DNA of 64,000 bases, taken from Ruminococcus sp. (lineage in GTDB: Bacteria > Bacillota > Clostridia > Oscillospirales > Ruminococcaceae). The position numbers and the translations under genes were made by a program. Position 1 is the stretch's first letter, and the number at the start of each line of letters is the position of its first letter. The notes below the pieces were generated by a model, which ran no database searches, had not been told where the DNA came from, and worked only from the letters and a program-made list of their open reading frames with translations. Shown piece by piece: positions 24,863 to 32,770 of this stretch. The stretch is taken from positions 1 to 64,000 of the forward strand of contig JAFYUM010000036.1 in assembly GCA_017558505.1 (NCBI GenBank), in the 5' to 3' direction.

Positions 24863-24879
24863 TTATTGTTTTTCGATAA
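24863..24879. promoter_or_regulatory. Shared 17-bp regulator box, site 1
   Basis: TTATTGTTTTTCGATAA is an inverted repeat (TTATTG-N5-CGATAA). It is identical to 31977-31993, and in both cases lies exactly 7 bases from a TTGACA box. Confidence 0.65.
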
Positions 24880-24920
24880 TATTTTTCTGTTTTTCAAAAT
24901 TGGTGCATTTGCAAATGTAG

Positions 24921-24939
24921 GGGCGGATATTATCCGCCC
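24921..24939. repeat. Dispersed GC palindrome, copy 1
   Basis: GGGCGGATATTATCCGCCC is a perfect inverted repeat, also found at 44099-44117 in the same GTAG-preceded context. It lies just past the tpiA stop and may end transcription. Confidence 0.75.
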
Positions 24940-24955
24940 GCTGAATCAAATAAAA

Positions 24956-25732
24956 TTAACCGTTTACAGCAGCCTGAACGATTGTGTTGAAGTCCTCAGC
25001 CTTGAGTGAAGCGCCGCCGATAAGACCACCGTCGATGTTGGGCTTAGCAAGAAGCTCAGCAGCGTTAGCAGCGTTCATAGAACCGCCGTACTGGATTGTT
25101 ACAGCCTCAGCTGTTGCCTCATCATAAAGCTTAGCAAGCTGTGCACGGATAAATCCACAAACTTCCTCAGCCTGATCGGGAGTAGCTGTAAGACCTGTGC
25201 CGATTGCCCATACAGGCTCATAAGCGATAACAACATTCTTAACCTGCTCAGCTGTTACGCTCCAGAGGTCAAGCTTAATCTGACGAGCGATAACTTCCTC
25301 AGTGATATTGCACTCACGCTCCCACTTTAACTCACCAACGCAAACGATAGGCTTGATGCCAGCCTTGAGAGCTGCAAGAGTTCTCTTGTTTACTGTTTCA
25401 TCTGTTTCGCCGAAGTACTGTCTTCTCTCGGAGTGACCGATTACAACGTACTCAACGCCGAGCTCAACGAGCATGGGAGCAGAGATTTCGCCTGTGAAAG
25501 CACCCTTTTCCTCAAAGTGTACATTTTCAGCACCAATTTTTACGTTTGAGCCTGCTGTTGTATTCATAGCAGTTTCAAGGTTTGTGAAAGGTACGCAAGC
25601 GATAACCTCAACGTTACCCTCTGCGTTAGCAACGAGGGGCTTGATAGCTTCGAGGAGAGCCTTAGCCTCTACTCTTGTGTTGTTCATTTTCCAGTTTCCG
25701 GCAATAATTGCCTTTCTTGTTGACTTATTCAT
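24956..25732 (-). CDS. tpiA: Triosephosphate isomerase
   Basis: This is a 258-residue TIM-barrel enzyme. GNWKMN at the start supplies the catalytic Lys; GHSERRQYFGE has the His; YEPVWAIGTG holds the catalytic Glu and the mobile loop. AAGGAG precedes the ATG. It is downstream of pgk with two small genes in between. Confidence 0.97.
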   Translation of the reverse strand: MNKSTRKAIIAGNWKMNNTRVEAKALLEAIKPLVANAEGNVEVIACVPFTNLETAMNTTAGSNVKIGAENVHFEEKGAFTGEISAPMLVELGVEYVVIGHSERRQYFGETDETVNKRTLAALKAGIKPIVCVGELKWERECNITEEVIARQIKLDLWSVTAEQVKNVVIAYEPVWAIGTGLTATPDQAEEVCGFIRAQLAKLYDEATAEAVTIQYGGSMNAANAAELLAKPNIDGGLIGGASLKAEDFNTIVQAAVNG

Positions 25733-25752
25733 TTCGATTTACTCCTTTAAAT

Positions 25753-26217
25753 TTAACTTAAAAACGGAACTAATTCCATGAATATCATAAGCGCCGCAAT
25801 AAACAGAACAGAAATAGCTGCTTCTGTTGACCATGGATGTCCAGGATTATATTCCTTTAAAATTGTCGGCTTTTTCCTGTGACAATAAATAACTTCCTTA
25901 TCTTTTTTGATGCTATCACTTTCGATTTTAGTTTTATATAGCTCACCGTCGTATTCATAGCGTACGGTGTATGAGTATGTTATTCTGTGCACAGATTTCC
26001 ATTTGCCTTGTTTAGTAAAATAATATCTGGGATTAATTTTTTCGTCCTCATTGGTAAAATCTGCGATAACCCTTGCCCATTTTATTTTAGAGGGCGGCAA
26101 ATCAGTACTCTTTTTCATAAGACTTCTGACACCGATCCACAGGAAATTTAAAAGCATGGCGTTATATGGGACTGCAATTATAATAAGGACAATGATTAAT
26201 ATTTTTTCGTCTGACAT
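25753..26217 (-). CDS. DUF3592-like membrane protein
   Basis: This is a 154-residue protein. A membrane helix at 5-30 is followed by a beta-rich domain (WARVIADF ... YTVRYEYDGELYKTKI ... KKDKEVIYCHRKKP) and a C-terminal helix. The order and the V.Y.YDG pattern resemble DUF3592. The ATG begins 2 bases after the stop of the Cys-rich gene, so it is coupled to it. No clear ribosome site. Function unknown. Confidence 0.72.
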   Translation of the reverse strand: MSDEKILIIVLIIIAVPYNAMLLNFLWIGVRSLMKKSTDLPPSKIKWARVIADFTNEDEKINPRYYFTKQGKWKSVHRITYSYTVRYEYDGELYKTKIESDSIKKDKEVIYCHRKKPTILKEYNPGHPWSTEAAISVLFIAALMIFMELVPFLS

Positions 26218-26219
26218 TA

Positions 26220-26519
26220 TCAGAATTCAACTACATCCTCTGTAGCACCGCCGTTGTCGTAGCAGTTTTCATCATCGCAGTCGCAGCAACAATCGCAGTC
26301 GTCATCGCAGTCACAGTCGCAGTTTCCACCGCAATTGCACTTGTCCTTTGTCGCACCATTGTTGCAGCCGTTATTGCTTGCGATTGAAGTGTTTATGGAA
26401 AGACCTTTTTTTATAGGGGAAATGAGAATTCCAACTGCAAGTCCGAGAAGAAATCCTGCAACTGTGAGAAGTCCCATAACAACCTTATCCTGCTGTGCCT
26501 TTTCAATTAAGTTGTTCAT
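26220..26519 (-). CDS. Membrane-anchored Cys/Asp-rich protein
   Basis: This is a 99-residue protein. It starts MNNLIEKAQQ with one membrane helix (about residues 15-37). The C-terminal 45 residues are packed with Cys and Asp, over a dozen Cys in patterns such as CNCGG, CDCDC and CDCCCDC. Such density suggests metal binding or a disulfide-bonded tail, or it may be repeat expansion. It lies between pgk and tpiA on the same strand. I do not know this protein. Confidence 0.75.
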   Translation of the reverse strand: MNNLIEKAQQDKVVMGLLTVAGFLLGLAVGILISPIKKGLSINTSIASNNGCNNGATKDKCNCGGNCDCDCDDDCDCCCDCDDENCYDNGGATEDVVEF

Positions 26520-26541
26520 ATTTTCAACTCCTTTTAAATAA

Positions 26542-26564
26542 GGGCGAATATTTCTATCCGCCCC
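26542..26564. repeat. Dispersed GC palindrome, degenerate copy
   Basis: GGGCGAATA-TTTC-TATCCGCCC lies between pgk and the Cys-rich gene. It looks like a decayed version of the 19-bp palindromes at 24921 and 44099. Confidence 0.55.
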
Positions 26565-26579
26565 TATAATTGTTTAAGC

Positions 26580-27800
26580 TTACTTTTCAGCGATAGCAGC
26601 TACACCGGGGAGAACCTTGCCTTCGAGGTATTCGAGGGAAGCACCGCCGCCTGTGGAGATGTGGCTCATCTTATCAGCAAAACCGAGCTGCATAACAGCT
26701 GCTGCGGAGTCACCGCCGCCGATGATTGTTGTAGCGTCTGTTTCAGCAAGAGCCTTAGCTACAGCGATTGTACCCTTTGCAAGTGTGGGGTTCTCAAATA
26801 CGCCCATAGGTCCGTTCCATACTACTGTCTTAGCGGACTTAACAGCCTCTGCAAAGAGTTCCTGTGTCTTTGTGCCAATGTCAAGTCCCATCTTGTCAGC
26901 AGGAATTGCGTTGGAATCAACGATTTCAACAGCGATTTCAGCGTCGATAGGATTTGGGAATTCAGCAGCAATTGTTGTATCAACAGGGAGGAGAATCTTC
27001 TTGCCGAGGCTTTCAGCCTTAGCGAGCATTTCCTTGCAGTAATCAAGCTTCTCGTCGTCAACGAGAGATGTACCGATTGAACCGCCCTGTGCCTTGATGA
27101 AAGTATAAGCCATACCGCCGCCGATGATAAGTGTATCGCACTTTTCGAGGAGGTTGGAGATTACGTTGAGCTTGTCAGCAACCTTAGCACCACCGAGAAT
27201 TGCAACGAAAGGTCTTTCAGGAACTTCTACAGCATTTCCGAGGTACTGGATTTCCTTCTGCATGAGGTAGCCTACAGCTGTTTCCTTAACGAAGTTTGTA
27301 ACGCCTGCTGTTGAAGCATGAGCACGGTGAGCAGAACCGAAAGCGTCCATAACGAAAGCCTCTCCGTCAACGAGAGCAGCAAGCTCCTTGGAGAAATCTT
27401 CGCCGTTCTTTGTTTCCTCTGCACCACGGAAACGTGTGTTTTCGAGAACAACGATTTCACCGTCGTTCATTTCAGCAACAGCCTTCTTAGCATTGTCGCC
27501 TACAACTGTATCATCAGCTGCGAAAACAACCTTTGTGTTTACGAGCTCTGCAAGTCTTGCAGCTGCTGGAGCGAGAGAGAACTTAGCCTCAGGGCCGTTC
27601 TTGGGCTTGCCAAGGTGTGAACAGAGAACAACCTTTGCACCATTTTCAACGAGCTTGTTGATTGTGGGGAGAGCAGCCTGGATACGGTTATCGTTTGTGA
27701 TAACGCCATCCTTGAGGGGTACATTGAAGTCTACTCTTACGAGTACCTTTCTGCCCTTTACGTTAATGTCCTCTACAGTAACTTTGTTTAATCCTGCCAT
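26580..27800 (-). CDS. pgk: Phosphoglycerate kinase
   Basis: This is a 406-residue glycolytic enzyme forming ATP from 1,3-bisphosphoglycerate. [11 protein letters not shown] at the N-terminus, SHLGKP and the C-terminal [11 protein letters not shown] are the family signatures. Length is normal. It is first gene of the run leading to tpiA, with a promoter at 27872-27900. Confidence 0.97.
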   Translation of the reverse strand: MAGLNKVTVEDINVKGRKVLVRVDFNVPLKDGVITNDNRIQAALPTINKLVENGAKVVLCSHLGKPKNGPEAKFSLAPAAARLAELVNTKVVFAADDTVVGDNAKKAVAEMNDGEIVVLENTRFRGAEETKNGEDFSKELAALVDGEAFVMDAFGSAHRAHASTAGVTNFVKETAVGYLMQKEIQYLGNAVEVPERPFVAILGGAKVADKLNVISNLLEKCDTLIIGGGMAYTFIKAQGGSIGTSLVDDEKLDYCKEMLAKAESLGKKILLPVDTTIAAEFPNPIDAEIAVEIVDSNAIPADKMGLDIGTKTQELFAEAVKSAKTVVWNGPMGVFENPTLAKGTIAVAKALAETDATTIIGGGDSAAAVMQLGFADKMSHISTGGGASLEYLEGKVLPGVAAIAEK

Positions 27801-27871
27801 TGGTATGACATCCTTTCATAAAAAAATCTTGTAAAAGTGATGTTGTTAATTAAATAACAACCCTGTATTAT

Positions 27872-27900
27872 ATTGTACACTATTTCGGAAAAAATTTCAA
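27872..27900 (-). promoter_or_regulatory. Promoter of pgk
   Basis: Minus-strand TTGAAA (27900-27895), 17-bp spacer, TACAAT (27877-27872). Confidence 0.7.
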
Positions 27901-27980
27901 GTCTTTTTGCAATATTTTCAAAAATTATTTTGCGAACCACTTTGATTTTCTCTCATTATTCTTTTTTTATCAAAAACCAC

Positions 27981-28010
27981 TTGACAAATCCCCCCTTTCC
28001 GTGATATAAT
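27981..28010 (+). promoter_or_regulatory. Promoter of T-box operon
   Basis: TTGACA (27981-27986), 18-bp spacer, TATAAT (28005-28010). Confidence 0.8.
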
Positions 28011-28017
28011 ACAGCTA

Positions 28018-28368
28018 TAAACCGTTGACGTGGAGATAAAGCTGGGTATGCTCACACAGAGAGTCCGGGGGTGCTGAAATCCGGATTGAAAACAGTTCAG
28101 CAAATGGACCACCGAGGGTGCGGTCAAAGGGTTGGTACTAAAGCGCGTGTGTTGCAATATGTCATGTGGATGTGTTGTATTGGTGCGCTGTACCGTTTAT
28201 TCGTAATATGCCCGAGTATTCCGCAACGTAAGGACGTGCGTTAAACGTCGGGGATATGATAGTATCCTGAAAGTGCATAGGTCATTCCTATGAATCAAGG
28301 TGGTACCGCGGATAAGGTTTATTCGTCCTTGGCAGAAATTACGGATATTTCTGTCGGGGCTGTTTTTG
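28018..28368 (+). ncRNA. T-box riboswitch leader, probably tRNA-Trp specific
   Basis: Stem I carries the GA motif AGATAAAG (28034-28041) and AGAGAG (28058-28063). A likely specifier TGG with a following A is at 28105-28107. The T-box itself, AAGGTGGTACCGCGG, is at 28297-28311. The antiterminator would pair AAGG (28297-28300) with CCTT (28327-28330). The competing 13-bp terminator uses that CCTT (28327-28359) and is followed by TGTTTTT. So uncharged tRNA turns the operon on. The trpB gene downstream agrees with a Trp codon specifier. Confidence 0.9.
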
Positions 28369-28497
28369 TTTATACAAGTATTTGCCGACTGAAAATCCCG
28401 TTATTATGGAGGTAAACGGTATGCTTACTAAACGATGGTGACGCTTTAATTTTATCACGCATTAATTTTATAAATTATTTTTATGGAGGAAACTACT

Positions 28498-29718
28498 ATG
28501 ATTTTTAATGATGTTAATTTTGATACATATTTAAAGAATTATCCCACAGAGGATGGCTTTTTCGGTAAGTACGGCGGTTCATACATATCCCCTGAGCTCC
28601 AGACAGCTATGGAGGAAATTGCACACGCCTACAACACTATCTGCAAATCCAGAAAGTTCATCGACGAGCTCCGCCGTATCCGCAGAGAATTTCAGGGCAG
28701 ACCTACGCCTATTTCACATCTCCAGCGACTTTCCGACAGCATCGGAACAGGAGTTCAGCTCTATGCAAAGCGTGAGGACTTAAATCACACGGGTGCACAC
28801 AAGCTCAACCATTGTATGGGTGAAGCTCTTCTTGCAAAGTATATGGGCAAGAAAAAGGTTATTGCTGAAACAGGAGCAGGTCAGCACGGTGTTGCACTTG
28901 CGACAGCTGCCGCTTATTTCGGACTTGAATGCGATATCTATATGGGCAAGGTAGATATCGAAAAGCAGGCTCCAAATGTTGCGCGTATGAAAATTCTCGG
29001 TGCGAGAGTTGTTGAAGTAACAGACGGTTTACAGACTCTCAAAGAGGCTGTTGACGCAGCATTTGCGGCATATGCAAGAGAGTATAAGGACGCTATCTAC
29101 TGTATCGGTTCCGTTCTTGGTCCTCACCCTTTCCCCTTAATGGTAAGAGATTTCCAGAGCGTTGTAGGTATCGAGGCAAGAGAGCAGTTCATTGATATGA
29201 CAGGCGAGCTTCCTGACGCTGTTGTAGCCTGCGTTGGCGGTGGCTCAAATGCAATGGGAACATTTGCAGGATTTTTAAATGATCCTGTTGATATTTACGG
29301 TGTTGAGCCTCTTGGTAGAGGTACAGCTCTCGGCGACCATGCGGCAAGCCTTAAATACGGTACAGAGGGAATTATGCACGGCTTTAACAGTATTATGCTG
29401 AAGGATGAAAACGGAGAGCCTGCACCTGTTTATTCTGTTGCAAGCGGACTTGATTATCCTTCATCCGGTCCTGAACACGCATTTTTACACGACCTCGGCA
29501 GAGTAAAATATGACGTTATCAACGACGAGGAGACTATTGACGCTTTCTTTACTCTTTCAAGACTTGAGGGTATTATTCCTGCTATTGAAAGCTCACACGC
29601 TATAGCATACGGAATGAAGCTTGCAAAAACTATGAAAAAAGGTTCTGTTCTTATAACTCTTTCGGGCAGAGGCGATAAGGATATGGATTATATCATCGAA
29701 AAGTACGGAATCCGTTGA
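28498..29718 (+). CDS. trpB: Tryptophan synthase beta chain
   Basis: This is a 406-residue PLP enzyme joining indole and serine. The PLP lysine is K102 (HTGAHKLNH); ETGAGQHG (124-131) and [10 protein letters not shown] bind substrate and phosphate. Start ATG 28498 is set by GGAGG 28485-28489; the ATG at 28483 is part of that ribosome site. TrpB1-like in size and motifs. No trpA follows; aroC and aroF come next, under the T-box leader. The N in the usual AHKINN motif is His here (HKLNH). Confidence 0.95.
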   Translation: MIFNDVNFDTYLKNYPTEDGFFGKYGGSYISPELQTAMEEIAHAYNTICKSRKFIDELRRIRREFQGRPTPISHLQRLSDSIGTGVQLYAKREDLNHTGAHKLNHCMGEALLAKYMGKKKVIAETGAGQHGVALATAAAYFGLECDIYMGKVDIEKQAPNVARMKILGARVVEVTDGLQTLKEAVDAAFAAYAREYKDAIYCIGSVLGPHPFPLMVRDFQSVVGIEAREQFIDMTGELPDAVVACVGGGSNAMGTFAGFLNDPVDIYGVEPLGRGTALGDHAASLKYGTEGIMHGFNSIMLKDENGEPAPVYSVASGLDYPSSGPEHAFLHDLGRVKYDVINDEETIDAFFTLSRLEGIIPAIESSHAIAYGMKLAKTMKKGSVLITLSGRGDKDMDYIIEKYGIR

Positions 29719-29770
29719 TCTATCATGAATATCAACTCTGTTTGCTTGTGTAAGAAAGGAATGACATTAA

Positions 29771-30868
29771 TTGAAGAATACATTCGGCTCTGAAATAGCT
29801 GTAACCATTTTCGGTGAAAGCCATGGTACAGCTATTGGTGCAGTTCTCGACGGTATGCCTGCGGGTATTGCCGTTGATGAGGAATTTATCGCCCGTCAGA
29901 TGAGCCTGCGAAAATCTGTGGGAGCTATTTCTACTCCACGAAAGGAAGCTGACGAGGTTAAAATTGTCAGCGGAGTTTTCAACGGCAGAACTACAGGTAC
30001 GCCTATTACCTTTATAATACAAAATCAGGATACAAGAAGCCGTGACTACGGTGAACTTGCATATAAAGCACGTCCCGGTCACGCTGATTTTACCGCTGAC
30101 GAAAAATACGGCGGATTTCAGGATTTCCGTGGCGGCGGTCATTTTTCGGGACGCATAACCGCAGGTATCGTTGCGGCAGGTGCTGTTGCCATTTCTGCCC
30201 TCAAGGAAAAGGGTATAACAATCGGTACTCATATTCTCTCCTGTGGTGGTATTTATGACCGTGGATTTGAGAATATCAAGGAGGATATTGCCTATCTTGA
30301 CGGCAGAGAATTTGCTGTGCTTAACCCCGATGCCGAGGAGCCTATGAAAGAGACTATAATGGCGGCTAAATCTGAGGGTGACAGCGTTGGCGGACGACTT
30401 GAAACGGCTGTTTACGGTATACCCGCAGGCGTTGGTGAGCCTTGGTTTGACACAGTTGAAGGTATGCTTTCCCATGCGCTTTTCAGTGTTCCTGCTGTCA
30501 AGGGTGTGGAATTCGGTGCAGGCTTCAATTATGCTGATATGAGAGGCAGTCAGGCAAATGACGCTTTTATCAATGAAAACGGTGAAATCCGCACGGCAAC
30601 CAACAACTGCGGTGGTATTTTAGGCGGAATAACAAATGGTATGCCCATAATTTTCCGCTGTGCTGTGAAGCCTACTCCCTCTATCTATAAGGAGCAGAAA
30701 ACAATTGATATGCGGAACGGAGAAAATACGACGCTTCAGATTCAGGGACGGCATGACCCTGCCATTGTACACCGTGCAAGAGTTGTGGTTGACAGCATAA
30801 CTGCATTAACGCTTATTGACCTGCTCTCACAAAAATATGGAGCAGATAAATTAATAGAAAAGGAATGA
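29771..30868 (+). CDS. aroC: Chorismate synthase
   Basis: This is a 365-residue enzyme making chorismate from EPSP with reduced FMN as cofactor. GESHGTAIGAVLDG at the start, RPGHADF and a GGHFSGRIT motif are typical. The start is TTG 29771 with AAAGGA upstream; no ATG is available in frame. It is second gene of the trpB-aroC-aroF operon. Confidence 0.95.
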   Translation: MKNTFGSEIAVTIFGESHGTAIGAVLDGMPAGIAVDEEFIARQMSLRKSVGAISTPRKEADEVKIVSGVFNGRTTGTPITFIIQNQDTRSRDYGELAYKARPGHADFTADEKYGGFQDFRGGGHFSGRITAGIVAAGAVAISALKEKGITIGTHILSCGGIYDRGFENIKEDIAYLDGREFAVLNPDAEEPMKETIMAAKSEGDSVGGRLETAVYGIPAGVGEPWFDTVEGMLSHALFSVPAVKGVEFGAGFNYADMRGSQANDAFINENGEIRTATNNCGGILGGITNGMPIIFRCAVKPTPSIYKEQKTIDMRNGENTTLQIQGRHDPAIVHRARVVVDSITALTLIDLLSQKYGADKLIEKE

Positions 30869-30874
30869 TTTTTT

Positions 30875-31903
30875 ATGTCAATGACATTCATCAGAGAGCT
30901 TCCAAAGCCGTCAGACATCAAGAATGAACACCCTGTTTCCCCTGAGCTTGCGGTGATAAAGGCACAGCGTGACGAGGAAATAAAGGCTGTATTCTGTGGA
31001 GAGTCAGATAAGTTTCTCCTTATCATAGGTCCTTGTTCAGCAGATTCTGAAGAACCTGTAATCGACTATATCACAAGACTCCGTGAATTGCAGGAAAAGG
31101 TTAAGGATAAGATTCTCATTATCCCAAGAATTTACACAGGTAAGCCCCGTACAACAGGCGACGGCTACAAGGGTATGCTTCACCAGCCCAATCCCACAGC
31201 TATGCCTGACCTTGCAAGCGGAATTGTTGCCGTAAGAAACCTCCACATCAAGGCTCTTGCGGAAACAGGCTTCACAGCGGCAGATGAAATGCTCTATCCC
31301 GAGAACTACAGCTATCTTGACGATATTCTTGCATATGTTGCAATTGGTGCACGTTCTGTTGAAAATCAGCAGCACAGACTTGTTTCAAGCGGAGTTTCAA
31401 TTCCTGTCGGTATGAAAAATCCCACAGGCGGCGATATTTCTGTAATGATGAACGCTATCACAGCGGCACAGCATTCCCACGCATTTATGTACCGTGGCTA
31501 CGAGGCGAAGAGCGATGGAAACCCCTATGCTCACGCAATTCTCCGTGGTTATGTCAATGAGAGAGGACAGTCCTTCCCCAACTACCACTTTGAGGATTTA
31601 TACCGTCTTGCACAGACATATGCTGAAAAGGACTTAAAAAATCCCGCTGTTATTGTTGATACAAATCATGCAAATTCGGGTAAGCAGTACCTTGAACAGG
31701 TGCGTATTGCAAAGGAAATCCTCCACAGTATGCGTCACAGCGAGGACATCAGAAAGCTTGTAAAGGGACTTATGATTGAGAGCTACATCGAGGACGGCTG
31801 CCAGAAAATCGGTGAGGATATCTATGGTAAGTCAATTACAGATCCCTGCCTTGGCTGGGAGAAGTCTGAAAGACTTGTGCTTGATATTGCTGATATTTTA
31901 TAA
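30875..31903 (+). CDS. aroF: 3-deoxy-7-phosphoheptulonate synthase (type I DAHP synthase)
   Basis: This is a 342-residue enzyme condensing PEP and erythrose 4-phosphate, the entry step of the shikimate pathway. IGPCSADSEEPVIDY, PRTTGDGYKGM, GARSVENQQHR and DTNHANSGK match the AroF/AroG/AroH family. Which feedback type it is cannot be told. The ATG lies 6 bases past aroC. Last gene of the T-box operon. Confidence 0.93.
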   Translation: MSMTFIRELPKPSDIKNEHPVSPELAVIKAQRDEEIKAVFCGESDKFLLIIGPCSADSEEPVIDYITRLRELQEKVKDKILIIPRIYTGKPRTTGDGYKGMLHQPNPTAMPDLASGIVAVRNLHIKALAETGFTAADEMLYPENYSYLDDILAYVAIGARSVENQQHRLVSSGVSIPVGMKNPTGGDISVMMNAITAAQHSHAFMYRGYEAKSDGNPYAHAILRGYVNERGQSFPNYHFEDLYRLAQTYAEKDLKNPAVIVDTNHANSGKQYLEQVRIAKEILHSMRHSEDIRKLVKGLMIESYIEDGCQKIGEDIYGKSITDPCLGWEKSERLVLDIADIL

Positions 31904-31910
31904 TTATACG

Positions 31911-31939
31911 ACAAACCGCACAGATGAAGTGCGGTTTGT
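31911..31939 (+). terminator. Terminator of trpB-aroC-aroF
   Basis: ACAAACCGCAC pairs with GTGCGGTTTGT around 7 bases, 7 bases after the aroF stop. Confidence 0.88.
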
Positions 31940-31976
31940 TCTGTATTTGGTGATAATATTAATATTCAAAAATAAA

Positions 31977-31993
31977 TTATTGTTTTTCGATAA
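31977..31993. promoter_or_regulatory. Shared 17-bp regulator box, site 2
   Basis: TTATTGTTTTTCGATAA, identical to 24863-24879. It lies 7 bases upstream of the -35 of the DUF2975-HTH operon, whose small HTH protein is the natural candidate to bind it. Confidence 0.65.
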
Positions 31994-32000
31994 AAAGGTA

Positions 32001-32029
32001 TTGACAAATGGTAAATTGTGTGATATACT
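32001..32029 (+). promoter_or_regulatory. Promoter of DUF2975-HTH operon
   Basis: TTGACA (32001-32006), 17-bp spacer, TATACT (32024-32029). Confidence 0.85.
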
Positions 32030-32059
32030 ATATTCAGAAACATAAAGGAGCTCTATTTT

Positions 32060-32518
32060 ATGTGGACTAAAACTAAATCTCTGTTACTGTCAAGAATACT
32101 GACCGTTGTAGTGGCGGCTGTATTCGTTATGGTTGCTTGCGTTCTGCCTCTTATAGTGAAGTTTTACGAGTTTATCTCAGAACCTCTGGGTATTATCAAA
32201 GGGAGTATCGTAATTCCTTTCTGTATCGGGCTTTACATTGCAATTGCCCTTGCCCTTGTGGCGCTGTTTTTCCTGCATAAGCTGCTGGATAACATCAACA
32301 AGGAAATCGTTTTCGACAGCTCTAACACAAAGTGCCTGCGGATTATTTCATGGTGCTGTATTTTTGCTGCTATAGTTTTCTTTATTCTCTGTCTATGGCG
32401 ATATATTTTCGCCATGCCCTCTGTAATGGCTTTAATGCTTGGGCTTATAATGCGTGTTCTCAAAAACGTATTTGAAAAGGCTGTGGAGATAAAATCTGAA
32501 AACGATTTTACAATATGA
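32060..32518 (+). CDS. DUF2975 membrane protein
   Basis: This is a 152-residue protein with four helices. The central segment LLDNINKEIVFDSSNTKCLRIISW is the DUF2975 hallmark. These proteins are almost always encoded just before a small YozG-like HTH regulator, as here (next gene 12 bases on). AAAGGAG precedes the ATG. Function unknown; probably a membrane partner that senses a signal for the regulator. Confidence 0.9.
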   Translation: MWTKTKSLLLSRILTVVVAAVFVMVACVLPLIVKFYEFISEPLGIIKGSIVIPFCIGLYIAIALALVALFFLHKLLDNINKEIVFDSSNTKCLRIISWCCIFAAIVFFILCLWRYIFAMPSVMALMLGLIMRVLKNVFEKAVEIKSENDFTI

Positions 32519-32530
32519 GGAGGAAATTCA

Positions 32531-32746
32531 ATGCCGATTATTGTGAATTTAGATGTTATGATGGCGAAACGTAAAATGTCATCACAGGAGCTTGCGGAAA
32601 AGGTTGGTATAACTACCGCTAATCTTTCCATACTTAAAACAGGTAAAGCGAAGGCTGTGCGTTTTTCTACGCTGGAGAAGATATGCGAAATTCTCGAATG
32701 TCAGCCGGGGGATATACTGGAATTCAGGGGGATTGAAAAACAGTAA
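32531..32746 (+). CDS. YozG-like Cro/C1-type HTH regulator
   Basis: This is a 71-residue single-domain regulator. MAKRKMSSQELAEKVGITTANLSILKTGKAKAV holds the helix-turn-helix, followed by the ending LECQPGDILEF typical of this group. GAGGA precedes the ATG. It is coupled to the DUF2975 gene and to the large membrane protein downstream. It likely binds the 17-bp box at the promoter. Confidence 0.92.
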   Translation: MPIIVNLDVMMAKRKMSSQELAEKVGITTANLSILKTGKAKAVRFSTLEKICEILECQPGDILEFRGIEKQ

Positions 32747-32770
32747 CAGAACACGATAGGAGTGTTCTTT

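Noticed and set aside
26617-27042. Plus-strand frames opposite pgk
   Set aside because: They are shadows of a strongly conserved enzyme gene with regular codon bias.
27918-28157. 79-codon minus-strand frame over the T-box leader
   Set aside because: It lies across the promoter and structured leader RNA and lacks a ribosome site.
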